A stretch of 64,000 nt of DNA from JAICLK01 sp963742655 (lineage in GTDB: Bacteria > Patescibacteriota > Saccharimonadia > Saccharimonadales > UBA4665), in contig CAVUMM010000005.1 in NCBI GenBank assembly GCA_963742655.1, forward strand, positions 310,001 through 374,000, in the 5' to 3' direction. How positions within the stretch are numbered: position 1 is the first letter of the stretch; every line of letters begins with the position of its first letter. The notes under the pieces are model-generated. The model was not told where the DNA came from. It saw only the letters and a program-made list of their open reading frames with translations, and did no database searches. Made by a program: the position numbers and the translations under genes. Shown in pieces: positions 18,580-27,308 of this stretch.

Positions 18580-19821
18580 CTAGAGCTCGTCAAGTTGAAA
18601 GACCTCATAGCGTCGCCGGATAATTGACGGCCACTGAAATTGTTTTGCCAGGGTGGCAACCGCCTTGTAAAAAGTTTTATCGTTTTTTTGACGTACAGCG
18701 AAAGCCTGTAGTAATTTTTCCTCTAAGTCGGACACCGAACCAGCTTTGGCTATAAAAGCATTTTTGCCATCTTGTACGACCTCGTGAGCTCCGGTGGCAT
18801 CGCTAATAACCATAGCTTTTCCATAGGTAACACCCTCCATAAATACAACCGGTAAACCCTCGGCTTGGTCACCAACGTTGACAGAGGGTACAACACCAAC
18901 GTCCGCCAGCTCCAAAAGCGCATACCTTTCTTCACCAATAAGAAATCCAGCAAAAATAACCCTATCGGCAATATGCAGGCTTTCGGCAAGGTCTTCGAAT
19001 TCACGACGATTCTGACCGTCTCCTACAATTACTAGTACGAGCGAATTGTCCTGTTTGCTAATATCGCTGAACGCCTTGATGAGTACATCGACACCTTTAC
19101 GATCGACGAGTCGTCCAATAAAATACAGTATTTTTTTGCCGCTAAGACCATACTTTTTTTGTACACGATCAATCGTTGACCGATTAATGGGTACTGGCGT
19201 GGTCCCGTATGGCACCATATGCAGTTTGTTCGTGATCATTGCTTCAGTTTTACTAGTGGCAAAAAACAACAGCTTGTCGGCTGTTTGTTGTGAGGGCGCA
19301 GTGTACGCATAAGCTATCCTGCATACGGCGGCGACAGTTTTACGCGCCAGCGGCAATTTCTTGAGCACAATTGCATCAGATGCTTGTGTATCGAAGACTA
19401 GGGGCACGCCAGTGATCTTAGATACGAGTGCACCCGTCAGTGCTTGCGGAGTGAACCAGTGTGCATAGATGAGATCTGGTTTCAGCTTTCTCACTTGTTG
19501 CCATGTCGAAAAAAATTCGGCAACAAATAATCCCGGTAATTCCAAATAGAGCCATTTATGCTTTTTCAGCGCCGGCTGAATACCGCGCCCCGTCAACCTT
19601 TCGTATCTAAACGGCCAAAAATAGTGGAAGCGATATTCATCGTAATATTTATTAGATGTAAAAGTACGGGTGCGTTCATAGGCATTGTGAGGAGCAAGAA
19701 CACTGATCTCAAGGTTGGGGTATAGTTTTTTAAACCAGATGGCTTCATCCTTGACAAACGCAGGCACCGGGTCGGTATCAGAAGAAGGAAGGGTCGATGT
19801 CGTAAAGAGAATTTTCTTCAT
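18580..19821 (-). CDS. glycosyltransferase family 4
   Basis: 413 residues, GT-B fold. The N-terminal half reads ILFTTSTLPSSDTDPVPAFV. The donor half has ILYFIGRLVDRKGVDVLI, VIVGDGQNRREFE and the EX7E motif EGLPVVFME. It resembles the first GT4 (249-1490) in its opening (TxPxxxxDxVPxFV), suggesting duplicated enzymes with related acceptors. GGAGGAAA lies just upstream of the ATG. It is the last gene of the rmlBCDA operon, 23 bp after rmlA, so a role in using dTDP-rhamnose is plausible but not shown. Confidence 0.9.
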   Translation of the reverse strand: MKKILFTTSTLPSSDTDPVPAFVKDEAIWFKKLYPNLEISVLAPHNAYERTRTFTSNKYYDEYRFHYFWPFRYERLTGRGIQPALKKHKWLYLELPGLFVAEFFSTWQQVRKLKPDLIYAHWFTPQALTGALVSKITGVPLVFDTQASDAIVLKKLPLARKTVAAVCRIAYAYTAPSQQTADKLLFFATSKTEAMITNKLHMVPYGTTPVPINRSTIDRVQKKYGLSGKKILYFIGRLVDRKGVDVLIKAFSDISKQDNSLVLVIVGDGQNRREFEDLAESLHIADRVIFAGFLIGEERYALLELADVGVVPSVNVGDQAEGLPVVFMEGVTYGKAMVISDATGAHEVVQDGKNAFIAKAGSVSDLEEKLLQAFAVRQKNDKTFYKAVATLAKQFQWPSIIRRRYEVFQLDEL

Positions 19822-19843
19822 CGGTCATTTCCTCCGGCGATTA

Positions 19844-20710
19844 TTACTTAGTAAAAACGCTTTCCAGGTATTTGCCGTAACCGGATTTTTGAAGCGGGGC
19901 TGCGAGCTGACGCAATTGGTCGGAGGTAATGAATTCTTCTTGCCAGGCCACTTCTTCAATACAGCCAATTTTGTAACCAGTTCGTTTTTCTATGACTTCA
20001 ACAAACTGGGCGGCATCATTCATAGATCCGAAAGTACCAGTATCGAGCCACGCTGAACCACGATTCATAGTCTGTACCTTAAGTTTGCCTTTCGACAGAT
20101 ATATTTCGTTTACCGTAGTAATCTCAAGCTCGCCGCGATCACTCGGCTCGATATTTTTAGCTATCTCAACAACGTCGTTGTCGTAGAAGTATAAGCCGAC
20201 CACTGCGTAATTGGACTTTGGCTCGGCCGGTTTTTCCTCAATGGAAATTGCTTGCATATGTTCATCGAACTCCACGACACCATAGCGCTCCGGATCCTTG
20301 ACCTGATACGCAAATACCACCACTCGCTCATCAGGGTCAGTACACTCCTTCAGGCTGCTACCAAAACCATGGCCGTAAAAAATGTTATCCCCTAGTACTA
20401 ACGCCACCTTATCTTTACCAATGAAGTCTTCGCCAATAATAAAAGCTTGTGCGAGACCTTCCGGTTTTGGCTGTGCGGCGTAACTGAACTGACAACCAAG
20501 TTGAGAGCCGTCGCCAAGCAATCGCTGAAACTGCGTCTGGTCTTCCGGGGTCGTAATAATAAGTATCTCGTGAATCCCGGCCATCATGAGCGTACTAAGC
20601 GGATAATAAATCATCGGCTTATCGTAGATTGGCATAAGCTGTTTGGATACACCTTTTGTTATCGGATACAAACGAGTACCTGATCCGCCGGCGAGTATTA
20701 TACCCTTCAT
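19844..20710 (-). CDS. rmlA: glucose-1-phosphate thymidylyltransferase
   Basis: 288 residues from the ATG at 20710. It makes dTDP-glucose from glucose-1-phosphate and dTTP, the first step to dTDP-L-rhamnose. The N-terminus MKGIILAGGSGTRLYPIT is the canonical nucleotide-binding loop; KQLMPIYDKPMIYYPLS, LGDNIFYGHG and FDEHMQAISIEEKP follow. The in-frame upstream codons to 20758 are rejected because the family starts at MKGI and because this ATG overlaps the rmlD stop by ATGA. Length matches the family. Confidence 0.96.
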   Translation of the reverse strand: MKGIILAGGSGTRLYPITKGVSKQLMPIYDKPMIYYPLSTLMMAGIHEILIITTPEDQTQFQRLLGDGSQLGCQFSYAAQPKPEGLAQAFIIGEDFIGKDKVALVLGDNIFYGHGFGSSLKECTDPDERVVVFAYQVKDPERYGVVEFDEHMQAISIEEKPAEPKSNYAVVGLYFYDNDVVEIAKNIEPSDRGELEITTVNEIYLSKGKLKVQTMNRGSAWLDTGTFGSMNDAAQFVEVIEKRTGYKIGCIEEVAWQEEFITSDQLRQLAAPLQKSGYGKYLESVFTK

Positions 20711-21564
20711 GATTGTGTCAACTCCTTCTTTATGTAATCTTGCAAATCTAAGCGCCAATCGCGAGGGGTAAATTTAGTTGACATTAGCTTCGTGAGATCA
20801 AGTGTGCTTTTAAGTGGGCGCTTGGCCGCATCGGGCTTATTGGCGAAATAATCTGCAGTGGAAGTATCGGTAACTGCAAGGTCGAAGCCCGATAATTTGA
20901 ATATTTCTCGTGTGATATCGGCCCAGCTTGCCGGTTCGCCGCCATTCGTGGCGTTATAGGTACCGAATATGGCATCGGTAGACAATAGATGATCGATGAT
21001 TCGTACAAGTTCGGCTGTAAAGGTGAGTCTGCCGATTTGATCGGCTACTACTGATGGTGCGATACCTTTTTGACCGAGCCCGACCATAGTGCGGACGAAA
21101 TTTTTCCCTTCACCGATAACCCAGCTGGCTCGCAATATATAATGTTTTGATGCGAGACCGGCTGCCACATCACCAGCAGCTTTCGTACTGCCGTAAACGC
21201 ATAACGGGCTGAACAATTCGTCTTCGAGGTGATTATCCTTTGTACCATCAAACACGTAATCTGTTGAAATATGCACGAGCGTCATATGGTGTTCGTTAGC
21301 GACTCTGGTAAGATTGGCCACGCCACTAGCGTTAACATTCCACGCCGCAATTCGTCCCTCTTGGCTTTCGGCGCCGTCAACGTTTGTATAGGCTGCGGCA
21401 TTTAAGATAACCGAAATATTATTCCAGTCATAATCTCTAACGGCTGCCGGATTAGTCAGGTCTAGCTTGTCCGAGTCTACAGCTTGCGCATTTGGGTACT
21501 GTGCTTGCAGGGCCATCCCTAATTGGCCATTGGCGCCGATAATAAGAAAAGTCTTGTCGTCCAT
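20707..21564 (-). CDS. rmlD: dTDP-4-dehydrorhamnose reductase
   Basis: 285 residues. It performs the last step of dTDP-L-rhamnose synthesis, an NAD(P)H-dependent reduction. It has the GANGQLG dinucleotide loop, NAAAYTNVDGAE, the STDYVFDG segment and the catalytic YGSTK. The gene lies 2 bp after rmlC and overlaps rmlA by 4 bp. Confidence 0.95.
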   Translation of the reverse strand: MDDKTFLIIGANGQLGMALQAQYPNAQAVDSDKLDLTNPAAVRDYDWNNISVILNAAAYTNVDGAESQEGRIAAWNVNASGVANLTRVANEHHMTLVHISTDYVFDGTKDNHLEDELFSPLCVYGSTKAAGDVAAGLASKHYILRASWVIGEGKNFVRTMVGLGQKGIAPSVVADQIGRLTFTAELVRIIDHLLSTDAIFGTYNATNGGEPASWADITREIFKLSGFDLAVTDTSTADYFANKPDAAKRPLKSTLDLTKLMSTKFTPRDWRLDLQDYIKKELTQS

Positions 21565-21566
21565 AA

Positions 21567-22142
21567 CTACTTCTCTACCTCGAATGGCTTTACGTCTTTA
21601 AGCATGGGGTGGTTACGATCGCGTTCACTCATGACAGCCTTATCCAGTTCGATTGGCCAATGTACGCCAATATCTGGGTCGGCCAAGTTTGCAAAGCAAT
21701 ATTTGTCGTAATTTTCCGCACTCCAGTGTGCGTTGACACTGTATAAATAGTATGTGTTCTGCTCGAGCGTTTGAAAGGAATTAGCGACGCCTTGCGGCAA
21801 AAATATCGCCCTGTTTGGTCCGATTTCCGCTGTTACCAGTGTGCCAAATGTCGGACCTTTCCGAAGGTCTACGTAGGCAGAGAATACCTTACCGGTTACA
21901 ACAGATATGTATTTATCCCAGGGCTCGGCATGAAATCCGCGGGTCACACCGATTTCTGCGTTATAACTTAAAGAGTTTTGTACGACATTAAATGCTTCAG
22001 GCATGCCAGCCGACACAAGTTTAGCTTTCTGATACTTCTCCTGAAAATACCCCCGCTCGTCTCCGATAGTTGTCACATCGAAAAGGATCAAGCCTGGAAT
22101 ATCAGTTTGGTGAGCCGTAAACTCGGTTGTTGCTACCGCCAT
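21567..22142 (-). CDS. rmlC: dTDP-4-dehydrorhamnose 3,5-epimerase
   Basis: 191 residues, cupin fold. It epimerises dTDP-4-keto-6-deoxyglucose. Visible features are PGLILFDVTTIGDERGYFQE, the catalytic-His segment VTRGFHAEPWDKY (H71) and PQGVANSFQTLE. The usual RGLHxQ is RGFHAEP here, a variant seen in some divergent RmlC proteins. GGGAGA lies upstream of the ATG. It sits between rmlB and rmlD in a tight operon. Confidence 0.92.
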   Translation of the reverse strand: MAVATTEFTAHQTDIPGLILFDVTTIGDERGYFQEKYQKAKLVSAGMPEAFNVVQNSLSYNAEIGVTRGFHAEPWDKYISVVTGKVFSAYVDLRKGPTFGTLVTAEIGPNRAIFLPQGVANSFQTLEQNTYYLYSVNAHWSAENYDKYCFANLADPDIGVHWPIELDKAVMSERDRNHPMLKDVKPFEVEK

Positions 22143-22161
22143 GATTATTCGTCTCCCTTAA

Positions 22162-23169
22162 TTATTGACCTTGTTTTGCGTACGCTGCTTCAACGCTTGT
22201 TTTTAGAGACTCCCACCAACTTCTGTTTTTTTCATACCAATCAATTGTTTGTTTAAGGCCTTCACGCATGCCACTATTGTCGGTATATATTGGCTGCCAC
22301 TCAAGCTCGGTACGAAGTTTTGTACTGTCCATAGCATACCGCATATCATGCCCAGGTCGGTCTTTGACATGTTCAAACCAATCCGAAGGTTTGCCCATAA
22401 GCTCAAGGATCATTTCGATGATCATTTTATTGTTGGTGTGATCGTTGTCGGCGCCGATAATGTATGTATCGCCAATCTTTCCTTTTTTTAGGATGAGATG
22501 CACAGCGTTATTATGATCATCGACGTGAATCCAGTCACGCACGTTTTTTCCTTCGCCATAAAGTCTTGGCTTTAAGCCGCTCAGTATGTTGGTTATTTGG
22601 CGGGGAATAAACTTTTCGATATGTTGGTACGGTCCGTAATTATTGGAGCAATTACTGATAGTGGCTTGGACGCCAAAGCTACGCATCCAGGCACGTACTA
22701 ACATGTCGGAGCCGGCTTTCGTTGAAGAATAAGGGCTTGACGGATTGTACGGCGTATTTTCGTTGAAGCGATTCGGATCATCTAGCTCAAGATCGCCGAA
22801 TACTTCATCAGTGCTAATATGGTGCAAGCGCTTACTATGATTACGAACGGCTTCGAGGATAGTGTACGTGCCGACAACATTTGTATCGACAAATGGCCAC
22901 GGGGTGCGTAAGGAGTTATCATTGTGGCTCTCGGCAGCGAAGTGTACGACTAAATCATTAGCAGCAATTAGTTCGTCCATAAGTTTGGCATCACAGATAT
23001 CACCTTGGACAAATTTGATTTTATCGGCAACTTGATCTAGATTTGCCTTGTTGCCTGCATATGTTAGTTTATCGATGACAGTTACTTCATGCTCAGGATG
23101 ATGATGAACTGTATAATGCACGAAGTTTGAACCAATAAAACCAGCTCCGCCGGTAACAAGCATTCTCAT
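22162..23169 (-). CDS. rmlB: dTDP-glucose 4,6-dehydratase
   Basis: 335 residues, extended SDR. It converts dTDP-glucose to dTDP-4-keto-6-deoxyglucose. It has the NAD loop VTGGAGFIGSNF, HFAAESHNDNSL, the catalytic triad context STDEVFGDL, YSSTKAGSD and the substrate segment SNNYGPYQHIEKFIP. It is first in the rmlBCDA-GT4 operon. A second in-frame ATG (23163) would start at MLVTGG. Confidence 0.96.
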   Translation of the reverse strand: MRMLVTGGAGFIGSNFVHYTVHHHPEHEVTVIDKLTYAGNKANLDQVADKIKFVQGDICDAKLMDELIAANDLVVHFAAESHNDNSLRTPWPFVDTNVVGTYTILEAVRNHSKRLHHISTDEVFGDLELDDPNRFNENTPYNPSSPYSSTKAGSDMLVRAWMRSFGVQATISNCSNNYGPYQHIEKFIPRQITNILSGLKPRLYGEGKNVRDWIHVDDHNNAVHLILKKGKIGDTYIIGADNDHTNNKMIIEMILELMGKPSDWFEHVKDRPGHDMRYAMDSTKLRTELEWQPIYTDNSGMREGLKQTIDWYEKNRSWWESLKTSVEAAYAKQGQ

Positions 23170-23179
23170 ATCGTACTTA

Positions 23180-23185
23180 ATTATA
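23180..23185 (-). promoter_or_regulatory. -10 box of the rmlBCDA operon
   Basis: TATAAT on the minus strand, 10 nt before the rmlB ATG, giving a predicted leader of about 4 nt and no Shine-Dalgarno sequence. The -35 region is weak. Confidence 0.55.
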
Positions 23186-23234
23186 TCAGCTTGTTTAGGG
23201 TTCCTTTTAGCTCAAATGATAAGAAGATGTTTAT

Positions 23235-23861
23235 TCAAGAGGTCGGAACAACTTTTACGCCTGAAAGCTGTAAAGCCTGCTCACCTAGCAAATGGCCGAA
23301 AAGCGCACCAGCCGCCGCCATTGTAAACATATCGCGTTCACGTATGGCTTCTCCTAACGGGATGAATACCGAGCCAACGATTCTTTCTTCGACTTTATTC
23401 TCGGCTTTATCCCGGATGGTTTCGGGGAATACATATTCAGTACTTCCGTCTGGATTCGTGACCTCTTCAAGCTCAGAAACATCCATTGGCAATCCGAAGA
23501 ATCGTACACCTCTGGGTGTTGCGTCTTCCAAAGTGCCGGCCGTGTTAAACCAAGTACTGCTGGGGTTGACTGCCTGTGCAAGCGGTATCAATCTTGTCGC
23601 TAATACATCTAGCCCTGTTTCTTCTCTCAGCTCGCGAACCGCAACGGTTTCATGTATTTCACCGGGGTCAAGAAACCCGCGTGGTGCGTTTCGAACTTCT
23701 CCGCCTGCAGTCGGTCGTTTCTCTCTAACGACGCCCACATATACTCTCCCGTTTTTATGATTGAGCATGTATGGAAGAGTTACTGATCCACCACCCTGTT
23801 CGTTTATGACGAGACTGTCATATCCTTCCGGACGCATACCATAGGTGATTGTCACTCCCAT
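23235..23861 (-). CDS. Nudix hydrolase
   Basis: 208 residues. A full Nudix box, GX5EX7REUXEEXGU, is visible as GFLDPGEIHETVAVRELREE followed by TGL. It would hydrolyse a nucleoside diphosphate linked to another group, with Mg2+ bound by the REXXEE glutamates. The length and N-terminal sheet resemble ADP-sugar or NDP-sugar pyrophosphatases, which would suit a sugar-nucleotide locus, but the substrate cannot be read. It lies 21 bp downstream of a 41-codon ORF and probably shares its promoter. Confidence 0.88.
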   Translation of the reverse strand: MGVTITYGMRPEGYDSLVINEQGGGSVTLPYMLNHKNGRVYVGVVREKRPTAGGEVRNAPRGFLDPGEIHETVAVRELREETGLDVLATRLIPLAQAVNPSSTWFNTAGTLEDATPRGVRFFGLPMDVSELEEVTNPDGSTEYVFPETIRDKAENKVEERIVGSVFIPLGEAIRERDMFTMAAAGALFGHLLGEQALQLSGVKVVPTS

Positions 23862-23882
23862 TGAAGTATTGACAAATTCCGC

Positions 23883-24008
23883 TTAACTTATCGGGGCTCG
23901 GAATTCAGTACCGTTTACAAGAATGGCCCATCCACGCTCTGTTTGTGATGCGGCGTCAAGCGCAATATCTTCCATAGCGAACGGTTGCAGTTCGGGCGTA
24001 GCTGGCAT
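23883..24008 (-). CDS. 41-residue protein upstream of the Nudix gene
   Basis: An ATG at 24008 opens a 41-codon frame ending in TAA. The product begins MPATPELQPFAMEDIALDAA and ends NGTEFRAPIS. TATAAT lies exactly 6 nt before the ATG, the spacing of a leaderless promoter, and the Nudix gene follows after 21 bp. Codon use looks ordinary. No family recognised; it could be a true small protein or a leader ORF coupled to the Nudix gene. Confidence 0.55.
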   Translation of the reverse strand: MPATPELQPFAMEDIALDAASQTERGWAILVNGTEFRAPIS

Positions 24009-24014
24009 TGGTAT

Positions 24015-24020
24015 ATTATA
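24015..24020 (-). promoter_or_regulatory. -10 box of a leaderless promoter (41-residue ORF/Nudix)
   Basis: Perfect TATAAT on the minus strand with a 6-nt gap to the ATG at 24008. The expected transcription start falls on the A of the start codon. Confidence 0.65.
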
Positions 24021-24101
24021 CCAAAATTATAGAAAACGTCAATCAAAGTCAAAGCATTTCGGTAGCCCACGTATGTAAGTTATCTAAATTACCCTATATG
24101 C

Positions 24102-24863
24102 TTATTCTATTGCTAGGGTAACTACCAGCGGTAGATGGTCGGAGATATCAACCATTGGACATGCAGCAGATAAAATCTGAATATCCGAACTGACATACAT
24201 CTGATCACAGGCAGCGGTGGCGTAGCCGGAATTATCTTTGCGGCGCATATTATACGTGGATTTCAGTTCGGTGCCGAACACGCTCACGAGTTCGTTTTCA
24301 ATGTCTCGCATAGCTTTATTTGTGGGCCTGGCATTACTATCACCGGCTAGAATTACATTTTTCTTACCCCGTACACTATCTCGAATAACCTGACTCATCT
24401 TTTGCCTAGTAGGACTGAAGCGATCGCCATCCAGATCCCACACTCCGTGCAAGTTAAAAACATGTAATTCACGTCCTTGCGTATCGACGACTACATGTTG
24501 CAAAATGCGTGGAGAAGTGGGCCATTCTGCCGGATCGTAGCCGTCACGCTCCCTGTAAGGTTGGTCAAAAAAATGTATGTCACTCGAGATGATAGGATAA
24601 CGTGAAAGTACAGCATTACCAGCTTCCACTTTACCGATCAGAAGTTTATCCAGTAACATTGGAGCGAAGTTGGCATACGGAAGACCGGATTTTGCCTGAA
24701 GTACTTCTACGGACCGATAATTTTCAATTAGCGCCGGATCCGGCGAGTTATAGGCTTCCTGCAGGAGGTATAAATCAGCGGCATGTTCATCAAAAAACTT
24801 AAGAATATTGGGCAAAAGGCTGCCCCCGTTCCATAAGTTTAGACTAATACACGTAATTTTCAT
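24102..24863 (-). CDS. endonuclease/exonuclease/phosphatase family protein
   Basis: 253 residues. The EEP-fold motifs are in order: SLNLWNGG at the N-terminus, YLLQEAYN (metal-binding Glu), FNLHGVWD, ILAGDSNARP (catalytic Asp/Asn) and SDHLPLVV at the C-terminus (catalytic Asp-His). Substrates in this superfamily range from DNA to lipids and phosphoesters. No signal peptide, so it acts in the cytoplasm. It is a single gene with its own promoter (TATAAT at 24876-24881). Confidence 0.85.
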   Translation of the reverse strand: MKITCISLNLWNGGSLLPNILKFFDEHAADLYLLQEAYNSPDPALIENYRSVEVLQAKSGLPYANFAPMLLDKLLIGKVEAGNAVLSRYPIISSDIHFFDQPYRERDGYDPAEWPTSPRILQHVVVDTQGRELHVFNLHGVWDLDGDRFSPTRQKMSQVIRDSVRGKKNVILAGDSNARPTNKAMRDIENELVSVFGTELKSTYNMRRKDNSGYATAACDQMYVSSDIQILSAACPMVDISDHLPLVVTLAIE

Positions 24864-24875
24864 TAAGCGTTATTT

Positions 24876-24881
24876 ATTATA
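24876..24881 (-). promoter_or_regulatory. -10 box of the EEP-family gene
   Basis: TATAAT on the minus strand, 12 nt before the ATG at 24863, giving a predicted leader of about 6 nt. No ribosome-binding site is visible in that leader. Confidence 0.5.
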
Positions 24882-24918
24882 CTTAAATTAAACGGCAATC
24901 AAGTCATGCGGCATCAAT

Positions 24919-25761
24919 TTAAGATGCAAATTTACTTAGTAAAAGTTTGTACGATTTAAGATCGTTTACGGCTATCCACTCCCCTTCGGTGAGGTTGACT
25001 GACCAAAGTTTCCGTTCCTTCACTAGTAGAGGAAAAAGCACTTGCTCAAAATCAGACTTCTCTTTTAAGCTGAAAAGTTCTTGAAACTTTGGTAAAGCCT
25101 CAGGCGAGAAAATTGCCGTACCGGCGTGGGCGGGTACTGGAATAAATGGATACATTTGCGAGTCTACAACTAGCCCGCCCTCAACCATCATCCCCGTGTA
25201 TGCATAGTTATGTCCCGGAGCCAGTAAGATAGTGGCAAGCATGCCGTGTTGCATACCTGCTAAATGCGCACTGCCGATATAGTGAGGCAATGAGCCTGGG
25301 AAATTAAGTATCACGTCGTCTGGGTTGACAACAATTAAATTAGTGCCAAAGGGTATAGAACCATTTTCAAGGGCATTGCGGACAGCGCCGCCTTTTCCGA
25401 TGGGTTGCTCAGGATCATGACTATACATAATCTGGACTCCCAGCTGTGTCCCATCGCCTAGCACCTGTTCGATACTGTGCGCATTATGGTAAACAAGTGC
25501 GACGAACTTTTTAATACCCGCATCACGATACATACGGATCGCCATTTCAATCATAGTGTCGCCATTCGGTAATTCGTAGGCATTTTTGTGTACCGCCTTG
25601 CCATCGAGAACTGAACTGAATCTACTGCTCTCCCCGCCGGCCATTAAAGCGACTACCGCGTTCTCTGCGAACTTTTGCCACTCCCGTTCATCTACCGTTT
25701 CTGCAGTATGAAAACGGGCAATTTTATTTCCAAGTGCATCAAGCTCTGATTGAAGACTCAA
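24919..25761 (-). CDS. sugar-nucleotide nucleotidyltransferase family protein
   Basis: 280 residues starting at TTG, supported by AAGGAG seven bases upstream (25769-25774). The nucleotidyltransferase core shows VVALMAGGESSRFSS, a modified GGXGXR loop, then KNAYELPNGDTMIEMAIRMY, GKGGAVRNAL, and VVNPDDVI as the metal-binding site. A preceding helical segment of about 35 residues is unusual. It probably activates a hexose-1-phosphate; it neighbours the phosphohexomutases on the opposite strand, which would supply that substrate. Exact nucleotide and sugar unknown. Confidence 0.78.
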   Translation of the reverse strand: MSLQSELDALGNKIARFHTAETVDEREWQKFAENAVVALMAGGESSRFSSVLDGKAVHKNAYELPNGDTMIEMAIRMYRDAGIKKFVALVYHNAHSIEQVLGDGTQLGVQIMYSHDPEQPIGKGGAVRNALENGSIPFGTNLIVVNPDDVILNFPGSLPHYIGSAHLAGMQHGMLATILLAPGHNYAYTGMMVEGGLVVDSQMYPFIPVPAHAGTAIFSPEALPKFQELFSLKEKSDFEQVLFPLLVKERKLWSVNLTEGEWIAVNDLKSYKLLLSKFAS

Positions 25762-25964
25762 AAGGGGGCTCCTTACGTTTGGGCGGTCTTATATTGTTTA
25801 ACGAAATAAGCCACCATATAATAGCAGATGTGCCTGTGGTATGGAAAAACCCAGCTACACGAAGTAGCGGATATTATTTGACACAATGGGTTTCCCCGGC
25901 GTTGCCTTAATTGCAGTTATTTCAATGGTTCAAATCAGTATAAAAATAAGCAAAGGACTACATC
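25762..25964. other. divergent control region
   Basis: About 200 bp between the divergent nucleotidyltransferase and phosphohexomutase genes. It holds ribosome-binding sites for both (AAGGAG on the minus strand; AAAGGA at 25952-25957 on the plus strand) and AT-rich stretches that could be -10 boxes. No ORF or strong repeat is seen. Confidence 0.4.
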
Positions 25965-27306
25965 TTGGAGAATATCAGTAATATTTTCAAAGCGTACGAC
26001 ATTCGCGGCAAAGTCGGCGAGGAGCTGACACCCGAGGTCTGCGAACGGATCGGTCGGGCATTTGCTGACTGGCTTCCGACAGACGGTCCGGTCGCGGTCG
26101 GCCGGGATATGCGTCCGGATTCGGGCGAACTTGCCGACGCGTTTATTAATGGGTTGATAATGCAAGGCCGCGATGTCTGGGATTTGGGGCTGGTTACCAG
26201 CGACATGAGCTACTGGACTGTTGGCAAATATAATTTGTCGGGCAGCGCGATGATTACCGCCAGCCACAACCCGGGCAAAGATAACGGTGTTAAATTATAC
26301 CGTGATGGTGTGGTAGCGGTAGCGTTGGATTCGGGGCTGGATCAAATCCGTGATGCGGTACTCGCAAACTCCTTCAAGCCTGCCGCAGCTGTGCCGGGTA
26401 GTATCGAAAAGCATGACATTACTAATGATTGGGTCGAGCATTGCCTGACTTTCGTGAATGACCTAAAGCCATTCCATATAGCCATCGACGCAGGCAATGG
26501 CATGGCAGGGGCGATCTTGCCGCAAATTCTGTCCAGATTGCCGATCAAAGTCGAAGAAATGTACTTTGAACTAGACGGTACGTTCCCGAACCACGAGGCG
26601 AACCCGCAGCATGTAGAGAATCTGCAAGATTTGAGCAAAAAAATAATCGAAAACCAGCTTGATTTCGGCATCGCGTTTGACGGTGATGGCGATAGGGCGG
26701 CGCTGGTTGATGACAAAGGGCGGCCGGTTGGCGGCTCGGACACGATAAGCATCGTTTCGCAATATATGCTGAAAAAATATCCGGGTGCGAAAATCGTCCA
26801 TGAAGTTCGAACCAGCCGTGCGACGCAGGAGTTGATCCGCGAATGGGGCGGCGAGCCGGTGCGGACCAAAGCCGGGCGCGTAAATCTGGCGCCGATGATG
26901 GCGAAAATTGACTCGCCATTTGGAGGCGAGACGACCGGTCACCAGTTTTTCAAGGAAAATTACGGAGCCGATTCCGGAATGATCACAGCACTGGTTGCGA
27001 TACAGGCGATTTCAGACAGCGGCCGAAAATTATCCGAACTTGTAGACGAATACCACCGTTACCAGACCGTACCGGAGATGAGTTTTCCGGTTGAAGACAA
27101 GCAAGGAGTGATTGATCGGCTCCGAGCCGCTTTTACTGACGGCAAGCAGGATGAGCTTGACGGCCTCACGGTCAACTATCCGGATTATTGGTTCAATATG
27201 CGCGTGAGCAACACTGAACCAGTCAGTGCGACTCAACGTCGAAGCGAAGACTCGTCAACAACTCGACGAAATGATTGCGCGTATCAAAGCGGTTGTCGGG
27301 GAATAA
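25965..27306 (+). CDS. phosphomannomutase/phosphoglucomutase, one frameshift near the C-terminus
   Basis: It interconverts hexose-6-phosphate and hexose-1-phosphate. A TTG start is supported by AAAGGA 7 nt upstream. It has IFKAYDIRGKVGEELTPE, the phosphoserine loop TASHNP, the metal loop DGDGDR, GGETTGHQFF, and the phosphate-binding NMRVSNTEP. After that motif the frame must gain one base (between 27222 and 27226) to give the expected RLNVEAKTRQQLDEMIARIK tail and TAA at 27304-27306. Without this correction the frame reads straight into the next mutase, giving a false 966-residue fusion. About 447 residues when corrected. Confidence 0.88.
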
Positions 27307-27308
27307 TC

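Noticed and set aside
19844..20758. Longer RmlA with a 16-residue N-terminal extension
   Set aside because: The family begins at MKGIILAGG, and that ATG overlaps the rmlD stop in the usual ATGA fashion.
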